From positions 15,010 through 79,009 of the forward strand of contig NZ_JOHO01000053.1 in assembly GCF_000719705.1 (NCBI RefSeq): a stretch of 64,000 nt of DNA, read 5' to 3'. The stretch comes from Streptomyces sp. NRRL S-350. Lineage in GTDB: Bacteria > Actinomycetota > Actinomycetes > Streptomycetales > Streptomycetaceae. Under the pieces are notes generated by a model that did no database searches, was not told where the DNA came from, and saw only the letters and a list, made by a program, of their open reading frames with translations. Within the stretch, counting starts at the first letter, position 1. Every line of letters starts with the position of its first letter. Of this stretch, positions 55,118 through 63,284 are shown in pieces. Made by a program: the position numbers and the translations under genes.

Positions 55118-55858
55118 TCAGGTCGCCGGCGCGAAGAGCTCGCGCAGATGAGCCGGGTCGGACGTGCCGGGGATCGGCGCGACCAGCGGCCCGAGGGCCA
55201 GCAGCCATCGCAGCGCCTTCGCCGTGTTGGACAGCTTCCCGGCGTTCAGCGGCCTGTACGGCACGTACGGGATGCCGTTGTCCAGGCAGTACGGCAACGC
55301 CGGATCGTCGGGTTCCTCGATGTTCAGGCAGTTCTGGACGGCGGCGACCGTCACCAGCTTGCCTGCCTCGCGGATCTGCTCGGGGGTGACCTTGGACAGG
55401 CCGATAGCGGCGATCTTGCCTTCGGCCCGCATGCCCTCCAGCTCGCCGACCTGATCGGTCAGCGGTACCGCGGGGTCCACCCGGTGCAGGTAGCACAGGC
55501 TCATCTGCTCGGTCCCCAGGCGGCGCAGGGACGCCTCGACGGCGGCGCGCAGGTATTCGGGCCGGCCCAGCGGCTTCCACACGTTCGGCTTGGGCCGCAC
55601 CATGCCGACCTTCGTGGCCAGCAGCAGCTGCTCGGGGTAGGGGTGCAGCGCGCGGCGGATCAGCTCTTCGACGGTGTGCGGGCCGTAGGCGTCGGCGGTG
55701 TCGATGTGCAGGATGCCGAGGTCGTGGACGGCCTCGCGCAGCAGCGCGGCGGCGCCGACCATGTCGGCCGGCTCGCCCCAGGTGCCCGGGCCGGTGAGGC
55801 GCATGGTGCCCAGGCCCAGACGAGGAACCTTCTTGCCCGCGATCGTGATCGTCTTCAT
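55118..55858 (-). CDS. Aldo/keto reductase, 246 aa
   Basis: NADPH-dependent reductase with the full tetrad visible: Asp and Tyr in LHIDTADAYGPHTVEELIRR, Lys in LLATKVGMVRPK and His in LCYLHRVDP. The C-terminal VAPIPGTSDPAHLRELF is the NADPH-phosphate binding end. Length is slightly short. ATG overlaps the upstream kinase fragment stop. It parallels the frameshifted reductase at 12698-13593. Confidence 0.85.
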   Translation of the reverse strand: MKTITIAGKKVPRLGLGTMRLTGPGTWGEPADMVGAAALLREAVHDLGILHIDTADAYGPHTVEELIRRALHPYPEQLLLATKVGMVRPKPNVWKPLGRPEYLRAAVEASLRRLGTEQMSLCYLHRVDPAVPLTDQVGELEGMRAEGKIAAIGLSKVTPEQIREAGKLVTVAAVQNCLNIEEPDDPALPYCLDNGIPYVPYRPLNAGKLSNTAKALRWLLALGPLVAPIPGTSDPAHLRELFAPAT

Positions 55859-56079
55859 GCGGCGGCCGCCCAGGCGGCGGTGATCGTCTCGACCGCTACT
55901 TCGACGGCGGCGGCGTGCCTGGTCATCTTCGGGAAGCCGAGGCCGGCGGCCCGCTTGGCGAAGCCCCCGGTGCGGGCCGCCGTGATGCCGACGGCGCGCA
56001 GCTCCATCTCGATGCGCCTGGCGAGGGTGGTCTTGCCGGTCGAGTGCGTCCCGGCGATGTAGAGGCGAAGCGGTGTCAC
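55855..56079 (-). CDS. Truncated P-loop kinase, 74 aa
   Basis: GTG 56079 starts TPLRLYIAGTHSTGKTTLAR with a full Walker A, followed by RRIEMELRAVGITAARTGGF and GFPKMTRH. Relatives with this start continue to about 180 residues; here the frame ends 20 residues later in an Ala/Val-rich tail, so most of the kinase is missing. It overlaps both neighbours by 4 bp, so translation still passes through it. Confidence 0.55.
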   Translation of the reverse strand: MTPLRLYIAGTHSTGKTTLARRIEMELRAVGITAARTGGFAKRAAGLGFPKMTRHAAAVEVAVETITAAWAAAA

Positions 56080-56690
56080 CACAGTTTTTGTTCCTCGGAC
56101 TTGGGTGGTTCGGGCAGGGGGGCGCCGGGCATCCCGGGCGGGACGGCGGCGGTGAGCAGCGCGTCCCAGGTGTCGTAGTGCTCGGCGAGGGCGATCAGCA
56201 GCAGAGCGGTCGCGCGGGCGTCGTAGGCCGCCCGGTGGCGCTGGCCGGGAACGGACGCCAGGTCGATGGCGGTCAGCTCGATCAGCGCATCTAGGCTGTA
56301 CCGGCCGGCCTTCGGGTAGGTCGCGCGGGCAAGCCGCAGGGTGTCCAGCACCCCGGCGGGCTTCCAGTCGGGCATGTGCCGCAGCAGCACGCCGTAGTCC
56401 ACGTGGGCAGCGTGCGCGGCGATCCATACGCCCTCCAGGGATGCCTGAATCTGGGGGCCGACCTGGTCCCAGGTCGGCGCCTGGGCCACGTCCTGGTTGC
56501 GGATGCCGTGCACTCGCCGAGCGAACGGCGTGATCGGGCTCGGCGGGCGCAGCAGGACGGAGCGCGTGGACGACGGCACCGGGCTCCCGCCGATCACCGG
56601 GATCGCGGCGACCTCGACGAGGTCCGGAGGCGTTCCGCCGTTGCCTTCGACGTCCACGACGAAGACTCGGGGCCAGGTGCCGTAGTCCAT
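56076..56690 (-). CDS. DnaQ-like 3'-5' exonuclease (DEDDh), 204 aa
   Basis: Exo I VFVVDVEGNGG, Exo II IAAHAAHVDYGVLLRHM and Exo III HRAAYDARATALLLIALAEH give the D-E-D-D plus His set. No polymerase or other domain is attached. In this cluster it could release or remove particular nucleotides. ATG 56690; the next gene upstream ends 10 bp before it. Confidence 0.85.
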   Translation of the reverse strand: MDYGTWPRVFVVDVEGNGGTPPDLVEVAAIPVIGGSPVPSSTRSVLLRPPSPITPFARRVHGIRNQDVAQAPTWDQVGPQIQASLEGVWIAAHAAHVDYGVLLRHMPDWKPAGVLDTLRLARATYPKAGRYSLDALIELTAIDLASVPGQRHRAAYDARATALLLIALAEHYDTWDALLTAAVPPGMPGAPLPEPPKSEEQKLW

Positions 56691-56699
56691 CGCTGTTCC

Positions 56700-57883
56700 T
56701 TACTGCGGGGCCGGCCAGCCGATTTCGGCGCGGCCGTGCCGACGGGGGTGGTGCGGCTTGTCGCGGTCGTGGACCTGGTAGCCGAAGCCGTGCTGCATGA
56801 AGTAGCGCGGCGGCTCGTTCAAGCCCTCGACGATGATGGCGCGTTCGTTCACCTCAACGTCGCCGGTCGCCCCAAGAGCACGGGCGGCTTCCGTGGCCTC
56901 CTTCAGGCTGGGGGCCTTCCAGGCGTCGCGGCACAGGCCCAGCTGCGCCACCGGGCAGATGTCGCACAACTCCCGGATGCCGTAGTGCCCGTTGTAGTCG
57001 GCCACCTTGTGGGCGTAGGCCACCCCGCAGGAGGTCTTCCGGAACAGTGGCCCGTACGGCTCGCCCTGGTCCTCCGGCCGACGGAACGCGGCGAGGATCC
57101 GCTGCTCGGACCATTCCGGCATGATCTTGCGACGGGCGATGTCGTCGTACGGCATCGGAAGGCCGTGGTCCGCGTAGTACGCGGCGATCTCCTTGCGGAA
57201 GAACAGCCCGGTGAACACTGTCGCGTCGGCGTGCCTCGACAGCTCCAGAGCCCTCTGGATGTGCTCGTCGGAGTCGTTGAGGCCCCGTTGAGGCCCGGCA
57301 CGATCGGCCGCCAGTACAGCACCGTGCGGTACCGCTCGGCGTGCCGGTGGAGGGTCTGGAGACTGGCGGCGGCGATGGCCGAGTCGACCGGCTCGATGCC
57401 CGGGTGGTCGATGCCGGAGTGGGTGACCAGCACGGTGAGCCGGATATTCTCGAAGCTGTTCAAAACCTCGCAGTCCTCGGGGTCGACCCGCCACCTGGTG
57501 ATGATCAGGACGTGGTTGGTCAGGCCCTTCTCGTCCAGCAGCCGCAGCGTCCGAAACGTGTGCGGCTTGACCACGGGGAGCATGGGGTCCGTCGCCCGGT
57601 TGAAGATCTGGATCGGCGTGCGGTGGGGCCGGAAGTACTTGTGCCCGGTCAGCAGCTCCACCGCGGCCTCGTCGCTCATCAGCCGCCGGGGCGTCTTGAG
57701 CTCGAAGTTGTCGAACAGGTGGCGCACGCAGTACCCGCAGTCCAGCGGGCAGCCGACGATGTGGTTGAGCGACAGCCCGGACTTGCGGTACTCGACAACC
57801 TCGGCAAGCTCGGGCTTGAGCGAGGCGATCTGCGCGCTGGTCAGCAGCGGCAGCAGACGCCGGCCCTTGATGGCGGTCGTCAT
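56700..57883 (-). pseudogene. Radical SAM (spore-photoproduct-lyase-like) protein, frameshifted
   Basis: From ATG 57883: LSLNHIVGCPLDCGYCVRHL holds the CX3CX2C iron-sulfur site, then PIQIFNRATDPMLPVVKPHT, LTNHVLIITR and VTHSGIDHPGIEPVDSA, as in SPL-like enzymes. At about 57290 the frame is lost and the C-terminal third continues in another frame (DSDEHIQRALELSRHADATV, CDICPVAQLGLCRDAWKAPS). The cause is an 11-bp tandem duplication (57275-57296); removing one copy restores about 390 codons. Confidence 0.75.
57275..57296. repeat. 11-bp tandem duplication breaking the radical SAM gene
   Basis: CGTTGAGGCCC occurs twice in direct succession. One copy gives the expected PGLNDSDEH reading; two copies shift the frame. 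Slippage between the copies could restore it. Confidence 0.85.
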
Positions 57884-58401
57884 CGGTGGTCCTCCTTGAT
57901 CTCCAGTAGCTGGTGCTGGCCGGCGCCGAACCACGTCCCGAAGTCCCGGCGCGCGGCGCGCGGGTGGTCGGAAGTGTGGATCAGGTTCTCCACCAGGCGG
58001 CGCTGCGCCCGGGCGGCCGCGAGGCTGTCGCTGCCCAGGTCGGCGCGGATGGTGCCCGGCTCGGCCTGGGTCGGGTCGAAGTGTCCGAGCAGGTCGCGCA
58101 GCCGCTCGGGGGTACCTGGAGCGCCGTGGGCGAGCGCCACCTCCACCTGCTGGCCGACGTAGGTGGCGCGCAGGCACGCAGGCACGTCCACCTCGAACAG
58201 GTCCCGGTCGACCAGCAGGTCCCAGTAGTGGACGTGGATCTGCCAGTCGGCGACGACGACGCGGCGCCGGTGCACGATCCGCGCTTGCGGCTCCAGCCGG
58301 GCCAGCACCTGATCGGCCAGTCCTCGGCGCAGACAGTCCGGCTTGAGGAGGACCACGCTCCAACGCGACCAGTCCACGCCGTACAGCGGGTTCTGCCTCA
58401 C
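57880..58401 (-). CDS. Nucleoside-diphosphate-kinase-like protein, 173 aa
   Basis: The NDK start (WSVVLLKPDCLRRGLADQVL) with the conserved Lys, and the end VENLIHTSDHPRAARRDF with the phosphohistidine in place of the usual NxxHGSD, are present. A long insert replaces the normal middle, so it is a divergent NDK adapted to this pathway. GTG 58401 overlaps the hydroxymethylase stop, and its own stop overlaps the radical SAM start. Confidence 0.75.
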   Translation of the reverse strand: MRQNPLYGVDWSRWSVVLLKPDCLRRGLADQVLARLEPQARIVHRRRVVVADWQIHVHYWDLLVDRDLFEVDVPACLRATYVGQQVEVALAHGAPGTPERLRDLLGHFDPTQAEPGTIRADLGSDSLAAARAQRRLVENLIHTSDHPRAARRDFGTWFGAGQHQLLEIKEDHR

Positions 58402-59432
58402 CCGATCACCCCGGTGGTGACCCGGGTGGGCCAGCGGCGCTCGAACTGCCAGCGGGCTCCGGGTTCCAGGGCGTCGAGGAGCTGCGAGTCGACTGGGTCC
58501 GCCGGGCAGTTGACGAGCTGGCGGTGCGCCTCGAAGAGCAGCAGCACCCGCTGCCAGTACAGCGGCAGGTCCAGCTGCGCGACGTCGGCCGGGGTGTACT
58601 GGGCCTGGTTGGTGCGCAACAGCTCTTCGTGCTCCAGCACGGTGCGAATGTGCTGCCACGTGGTGTCGGTGGGCATCACCGGGGCCGGGAACAGCGGCGT
58701 GGCCTTGGGGTTGGCTGCCGTCTCCTCCAGTACCTTGCCCGCGCGCTCCAGGTCCCGGACGCCGACGTGCATGGACCCCACGTGGTGGGTGTAGTCGCCC
58801 AGGCGCAGGCCGAGCTGGGCGGCGGCGAACTCCTGGATGACGGTGAAGCTGTAGACGTCGCAGACCATTCCGCGGTTGGCGTCGTTGGCGCGCATGTAGG
58901 TGACCATGTGCAGGTAGCCGTCGCGGGCCAGCAGCTGGAGCCCGACCAGGCACGGGAGATCGGGGTGGCCGATCTCGTCCAAGTCGCCGGCCTCGAACAC
59001 CGGCATGTACGCGCGCTTGCTGTCCTTCTCGGCCCGCAGCAGCTCCAGCGCCCGGTCGAACGCGGAGCGGGCTCCGTCGGGCTGGGGGGCGAAGATCCGC
59101 GCGCCGTAGGACGAGCCCTCGATCGTCGTCCCGTCTCGCGAATCTGCCCGGCGGCGGGAGGCGTAGTGCCCGATCAGGTCGAGGTCCCGCATGCCGCCCA
59201 GGTACCAGAGGGCTTCCGCGTAGTGATACACGGGGTTGACGGGTCGGCTCGTCAGGTACAGGGCGCGTCGGCGGGGGTCGGTCAGCCGGAACGTCGCGCC
59301 GATGATCTCGTGGCTGTCGTTCCCGCGAGCGGTGTTGACGTACTCGCGGTTCTCGGTGACGTGCCGCAGTACGGCGGCGTAGGCGTGCTGGAACGTGGGG
59401 AACACGGCGGGTGCGATCACTCTGAACTCCAC
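58398..59432 (-). CDS. Thymidylate-synthase-fold cytidylate 5-hydroxymethylase (MilA-like), 344 aa
   Basis: Start GTG 59432 (MEFRVIAPAVFPTFQHA); the ribosome binding site is weak. TS landmarks: EALWYLGGMRDLDLIGHYA, catalytic Cys161 in DLPCLVGLQLL, Arg181 in MVTYMRANDANRGM and the long helix block VIQEFAAAQLGLRLGDYTHH. Cys-to-Arg spacing (20) equals E. coli TS. The residue 11 after the Arg, Asn177 in TS, is Asp192 here, the change that makes phage T4 and MilA enzymes act on cytosine; the residue after the Arg is Ala, as recalled for MilA, which prefers CMP over dCMP. So 5-hydroxymethyl-CMP formation with methylene-tetrahydrofolate is the best guess. Confidence 0.75.
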   Translation of the reverse strand: MEFRVIAPAVFPTFQHAYAAVLRHVTENREYVNTARGNDSHEIIGATFRLTDPRRRALYLTSRPVNPVYHYAEALWYLGGMRDLDLIGHYASRRRADSRDGTTIEGSSYGARIFAPQPDGARSAFDRALELLRAEKDSKRAYMPVFEAGDLDEIGHPDLPCLVGLQLLARDGYLHMVTYMRANDANRGMVCDVYSFTVIQEFAAAQLGLRLGDYTHHVGSMHVGVRDLERAGKVLEETAANPKATPLFPAPVMPTDTTWQHIRTVLEHEELLRTNQAQYTPADVAQLDLPLYWQRVLLLFEAHRQLVNCPADPVDSQLLDALEPGARWQFERRWPTRVTTGVIG

Positions 59433-59460
59433 TTCAACTTGGTGCGAATCGGGAAGTCCG

Positions 59461-59907
59461 TCACGTCCGGTGCGGCCAATAGATCGCCGCGCCAGGCGAC
59501 CAGGCCGGCGAATCGGGCTCGACATCGTTGTCCGCCGGCCTGGGTCGGGTTCCGGGCACGAGCGGGTGAACTTGGTGCAGCGTCAGCAGCAGGCGGCACA
59601 CCGCCGTGAGCACCTGGACGTCCGCGTAGGAGTCGGTGCCCGGCCAGGCCAGTAGGGCGCCGGCGAGGCGGGCCGCCCCGTCAATGACGGGCCGCAGCCG
59701 CGCCGCCGACGGCAACAGCCGGTAGTCCGCTTCGACGGAGGCGGTGAGCAGCAGCAGGTGGCCGAGCAGTTCCTCGGCGAGGCCGGAGAGCAGGCTGAGG
59801 GTCTGCTCATCCGGCGGCCAGGACACCTCGGCGTCGGCCGCGATCGCCTCGGCCCGCGTCACCGCCACGCGGGCCGCGGCGACGTCGAGCGGCAGCTCCT
59901 CACGCAC
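59461..59907 (-). CDS. DUF6415-type protein, 148 aa
   Basis: Helical protein with AEAIAADAEVSWPPDEQTLS, LLSGLAEELLGHLLLLTASV and ARLAGALLAWPGTDSYADVQ. Similar proteins occur in Streptomyces metabolite or conjugative regions; function unknown. GTG 59907 overlaps the upstream gene by 8 bp. Confidence 0.6.
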   Translation of the reverse strand: MREELPLDVAAARVAVTRAEAIAADAEVSWPPDEQTLSLLSGLAEELLGHLLLLTASVEADYRLLPSAARLRPVIDGAARLAGALLAWPGTDSYADVQVLTAVCRLLLTLHQVHPLVPGTRPRPADNDVEPDSPAWSPGAAIYWPHRT

Positions 59908-60478
59908 GGCAGCCGCCTCTCCGGAGCCCGCGCGTAGCGACGTTCGCGACGTCCTCTGCCAGGCAGAGCACTCCAGGCGACTCCATCGGTACCGCCCAGT
60001 ACGCCCCGGGACTGAGGTCTCGCGTAAGGCCGGGCGCTGGCACCGTCACGACGGAGCCCCGGCCGAGGAAGCTGACGCCCGACAGGGACCAGGTGCGGGC
60101 CGTACTCGGCGGCACCAGCGCCACGTACAGGCCGCGCTCACCCGTGCAGAACACCGGGCCGTCGAGGGACACCGCGAGATACCGGTCGATCGCCGCCCGA
60201 TCTGTGCTGCCCGCCGCCTCGGCGACGATGTCGGCCGGCAGGCGCACCGCCGAGTACAGCGTCCCGCACGGCAGCACGGTGACGCCGCGGGTCTTCCAGT
60301 CGTCGGCGGCAGCGGTCCGCTCGCCGTCGGGGAGGGCAGCCAGGAGCCAGTGCCGCACGGCGGCGTCGCGCTCGGCGCCGGTCACCAGGCGGCCTCGCAA
60401 GCCTGCGCGCGGGTCGGCCGGGCTGCTGCGATCAGCAGCCAGCGGCGGCGCAGCGTCAACAGGGCCGGTGCCAGACAC
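59900..60478 (-). CDS. Conserved hypothetical protein, 192 aa
   Basis: GTG 60478 with GGAGGA before it is preferred over 60598. Blocks GVTVLPCGTLYSAVRLPADI, RYLAVSLDGPVFCTGERGLY and PGAYWAVPMESPGVLC belong to a Streptomyces family usually found next to DUF6415 and XRE genes; some related folds occur in primase/polymerase-like proteins. Role unknown. Confidence 0.6.
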   Translation of the reverse strand: MSGTGPVDAAPPLAADRSSPADPRAGLRGRLVTGAERDAAVRHWLLAALPDGERTAAADDWKTRGVTVLPCGTLYSAVRLPADIVAEAAGSTDRAAIDRYLAVSLDGPVFCTGERGLYVALVPPSTARTWSLSGVSFLGRGSVVTVPAPGLTRDLSPGAYWAVPMESPGVLCLAEDVANVATRGLRRGGCRA

Positions 60479-60622
60479 GATGTCCTCCGGAAACTCACGA
60501 ACGGGTGGACGGGAGATACGGCCGGGAAGGCCGGGCCTCCTCCGCCTGCTGTCGTCGTCAGGCCGGGGAGGAGTGGGTGGGAGCCGTAGCCAACGCATCG
60601 GCTCAGGGAGCGGGGAAGCGGC

Positions 60623-61186
60623 CTACGCGGTGGCGTGAGGCCTCCTGATCAGGCAGAGCCGGGACACGCGGACAGCGGACGTGATGACGTCAGCGCGCCG
60701 CAGGGCCCGCTCGGTGGCGTGCTCGTCGGCGTAGCTCGGAAGCGGCACCGACACGGGCTTCTGGAGCCTGAGCACGGCCCACACCTTCTTGCCACCCGAG
60801 GTCGCCGCCGTGCCCCATTTCTCGGACAGCCCGGCGACCAGCAGCATGCCGCGGCCGGACTCGGCGAAGGCGTTGCCCTTCGCGTCGTCGGGCAGGTACG
60901 GCAGTGCCCGGCTCAGGTCGTGCACCGTCACGACGAGGCGGTTCCCGTCCGGCGACAGGTTCAGGGAGACGTGGTGCATACCCGGGGGGCTGTGCCGCAC
61001 GGCGTTGCTCACCAGCTCGACCGCCACGTACAGCACGTTGTCGAGGTCGTCGTCCACTACGCCCCAGCGCACCAGGGCGGTGCGCAGCATGCGGCGCACG
61101 ACGGGAACACTGCTCAGCCGCTTCTCCAGCTCGGGGGCACTCGCGTCGATCGTCACCCGCTCGACGAGACCGTGGGCGGCGTTCAT
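60623..61186 (-). CDS. HATPase_c_2 ATP-binding regulator, 187 aa
   Basis: N box VAVELVSNAVRHSPPG, G1 box VTVHDLSRALP (Asp kept, Gly replaced) and G2 box ESGRGMLLVAGLSEKWG identify an RsbW-like GHKL ATPase; a C-terminal tail of 40 residues is extra. ATG overlaps the stop of a 37-codon ORF. It parallels the gene at 15112 in the first peptide locus. Confidence 0.8.
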   Translation of the reverse strand: MNAAHGLVERVTIDASAPELEKRLSSVPVVRRMLRTALVRWGVVDDDLDNVLYVAVELVSNAVRHSPPGMHHVSLNLSPDGNRLVVTVHDLSRALPYLPDDAKGNAFAESGRGMLLVAGLSEKWGTAATSGGKKVWAVLRLQKPVSVPLPSYADEHATERALRRADVITSAVRVSRLCLIRRPHATA

Positions 61187-61296
61187 CGCGGCACCACACC
61201 AGCGGCGGCGGGCGACCTGCACCAGGCGGTGAAGGCCAAGCGGGTGGTGGGGTCTTCGCTGGCGCGTTGGTAGATGACGGCGGCGGGGGTACGCAT
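61183..61296 (-). CDS. 37-aa ORF coupled to the ATP-binding regulator
   Basis: ATG 61296 follows AGGAG with 7-nt spacing; its TGA overlaps the next ATG. The product begins MRTPAAVIYQRASEDPTTRL and continues AFTAWCRSPAAA. One Cys, mixed charge, no family recognised. Good spacing and coupling argue that it is translated. Confidence 0.5.
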   Translation of the reverse strand: MRTPAAVIYQRASEDPTTRLAFTAWCRSPAAAGVVPR

Positions 61297-61507
61297 TGGG
61301 CTGCTCCTGCTGACGGCACAGTGGGGATGCGCCCGCCCCGTCGGGGGAGCAGGCCGGGCGCAGCAGTTCGGTCAGGGTCGTGCGCCCTTCGCCGACGTCC
61401 GGGGCCACGCGCTCAGATCAGAGCGGGCATCCAGACCGCCTCACTGCCGCCCACAAGCTCACGGGCCGCGATCGGTGGCGCTGACTCTTCCTCAAGGGGC
61501 CGGGAAC

Positions 61508-61534
61508 CTCCCGGGCGCTGTATGCGCCCGGGAG
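61508..61534. terminator. 11-bp stem hairpin (extended by a further 5 bp)
   Basis: CTCCCGGGCGC, a 5-nt loop and its exact complement, flanked by CGGGA/TCCCG. It lies 22 bp after the 28-aa peptide gene on the minus strand, separating it from the cluster downstream. Confidence 0.75.
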
Positions 61535-61556
61535 ATCCCGCGTGCTCTCGGCAGGA

Positions 61557-61643
61557 CTACTTGCCACCGCCGGCGTCGCCGCCGGTGTTCTCGTGCTGGT
61601 TGCCGCTGTCGTCGCCGCTGCCGTGGTTGTTGCCGTCGCTCAT
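61557..61643 (-). CDS. 28-aa Gly/Asn/Asp-rich peptide
   Basis: ATG 61643 follows AGGAGGGA with 7-nt spacing, a very strong ribosome binding site. The product (MSDGNNHGSGDDSGNQHENT, then GGDAGGGK) is low-complexity and polar, with two His and a C-terminal Lys. It has its own terminator. It could be a precursor or signalling peptide for the adjacent XRE-TPR regulator; it has no Cys and few reactive side chains. Confidence 0.5.
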   Translation of the reverse strand: MSDGNNHGSGDDSGNQHENTGGDAGGGK

Positions 61644-61965
61644 CGAACGGTCCCTCCTGGACGGCTGCCCGATCGGGCAGCTCCGGTGTGTGGTCGCGCC
61701 ACCGCAGAGCCCGTGAGGACTCCGTGCCGGGGCATCAGGACCGCGCCGCCGCGTCGTTGCGGAAGCACGGGGCAGCAGGCCGACTTCCTCGCGAGGCGCT
61801 CTAACTCCGCCCCGACCGCCGACTGCTGACATTCAGTGAACCGCTGGTCACGCAAGCCGAGATAGGCCATTCTTTGGCGGTCACCTTCACGACCCCCGGA
61901 CATTCCCGAGGGTTGACGGCAGGCGGGGGCGAACCGTGTCGCACCCGCCGGACCGAGGAGCGCTC
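61644..61965. other. Divergent promoter region
   Basis: No gene seen. It should hold the promoters of the 28-aa peptide (minus) and the XRE-TPR regulator (plus). Confidence 0.45.
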
Positions 61966-63267
61966 ATGGCAGCCGGCCGTCCGAACAACGTGCTGAGAGC
62001 CCTGATGCAGCGGGCTGAGCTCTCGGCTTCTGACCTTGCTCAGGCCGTAAACGCCGCTATCGAGCGACGCTTCGGGCAGCCCGGGAATGCCACTGACCGG
62101 CACGTCCGGAGGTGGCTGTCCGGCAAGACCGCGCTGCCGCAACTGCACTACCTGGTCGGCATCATGGACGTCTTCCAGCTGCAGTCCGATCAGCTCGGCT
62201 TCACACTTACGGGTACAAGATCTCAGCAGCTTGCTCAGCTCCAGCCGCGCTCTACTCTGCTGGAAACGAACCATGCCGAGGAGGATCACGTGCTCCGTCG
62301 CCAGTTCATGATCGCGGGCGCAGGGAACCTGCTGTCCGTCGCCTTCGCGCCGCTCCCGACGTCCGGGCGCATAGGAGCGAGCGACGTCGACCGCATCCGC
62401 GAAAGCATCGACCGGTTGCACGCCGTGGACGACGCCTACGGCGGCGAGCAGCTGGCCGACATCGCCGAGTCGTTCGTCCAGCAGATCGAGGCCGCCATGG
62501 GCCGCTGCCTGTACGGCCCGCGCGTCGAGCAGGCGCTGTACCAGGTCATCGGCCAGCTGCATGCCTCCGCCGGTTGGTTCGCCTTCGACTCCGGCGACCA
62601 GCCGCGCGCCAGCCGCAACTTCGACTCCGGCCTGCGAGCGAGCCTGCTCGCCAACGACCGGCAGCTCCAGGCCCGCATCTGGGCCTACATGTCCCGGCAG
62701 AGCTGGGAGCTGGGCCGGGCGACGGAGACCGTCACCATCGCCCGCGCCGCCCTGGACGCCACCCGCAACTCCCGGGACCACCGACTCTCGGCCCTCCTCC
62801 ACGGCCGCCTGGCACTCGGCTACGCGGCATCCGGGCAGGGCGCCCAGTGCGGCACCGCTCTCGCCCGCGCCGAGACTGCCCTCGACCGAATCGGCGATGC
62901 GACCGCCGAGGCCTGGCTCGCGTTCGTCGGCCCCGGGGAGGTGATGGGCTCGGCAGCGATGGCGCACATGAACCTGGGGCAACCCGACCGCGCCGCCTAC
63001 CAGGAAGAGCAAGGCATGACGCTCCTCGACCCCGCGTTCCGGCGCAACCGCTTCGCGAAGTCCGTCCACCTCGCCGAGTGCTACCTCGCCGCCAACCAGG
63101 TCGAACAGGCCGTCGGCATGGCGGACCAGGCACTGGACCTCTACCCGTCGGTGAACTGCCCGCGATGGGCCGTGCACCTCGGACAGTTCCGCGAAAAGGT
63201 GGCTGGCTTCGACCTTCCGATCGCCGCTGGCTTCGTGGAACGCTACGACGTCACCACCGCCTCATAG
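61966..63267 (+). CDS. XRE/TPR-type regulator, 433 aa
   Basis: ATG 61966 follows GAGGAG at a good distance and is preferred over GTG 61936. The N-terminal HTH is divergent (NNVLRALMQRAELSASDLAQ, then ATDRHVRRWLSGKTALPQLH). The remainder is TPR-like helices (QLQARIWAYMSRQSWELGRA, ECYLAANQVEQAVGMADQAL). It probably controls the minus-strand nucleotide cluster. Confidence 0.8.
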   Translation: MAAGRPNNVLRALMQRAELSASDLAQAVNAAIERRFGQPGNATDRHVRRWLSGKTALPQLHYLVGIMDVFQLQSDQLGFTLTGTRSQQLAQLQPRSTLLETNHAEEDHVLRRQFMIAGAGNLLSVAFAPLPTSGRIGASDVDRIRESIDRLHAVDDAYGGEQLADIAESFVQQIEAAMGRCLYGPRVEQALYQVIGQLHASAGWFAFDSGDQPRASRNFDSGLRASLLANDRQLQARIWAYMSRQSWELGRATETVTIARAALDATRNSRDHRLSALLHGRLALGYAASGQGAQCGTALARAETALDRIGDATAEAWLAFVGPGEVMGSAAMAHMNLGQPDRAAYQEEQGMTLLDPAFRRNRFAKSVHLAECYLAANQVEQAVGMADQALDLYPSVNCPRWAVHLGQFREKVAGFDLPIAAGFVERYDVTTAS

Positions 63268-63284
63268 CGAGCAGGAGCAGCAGC

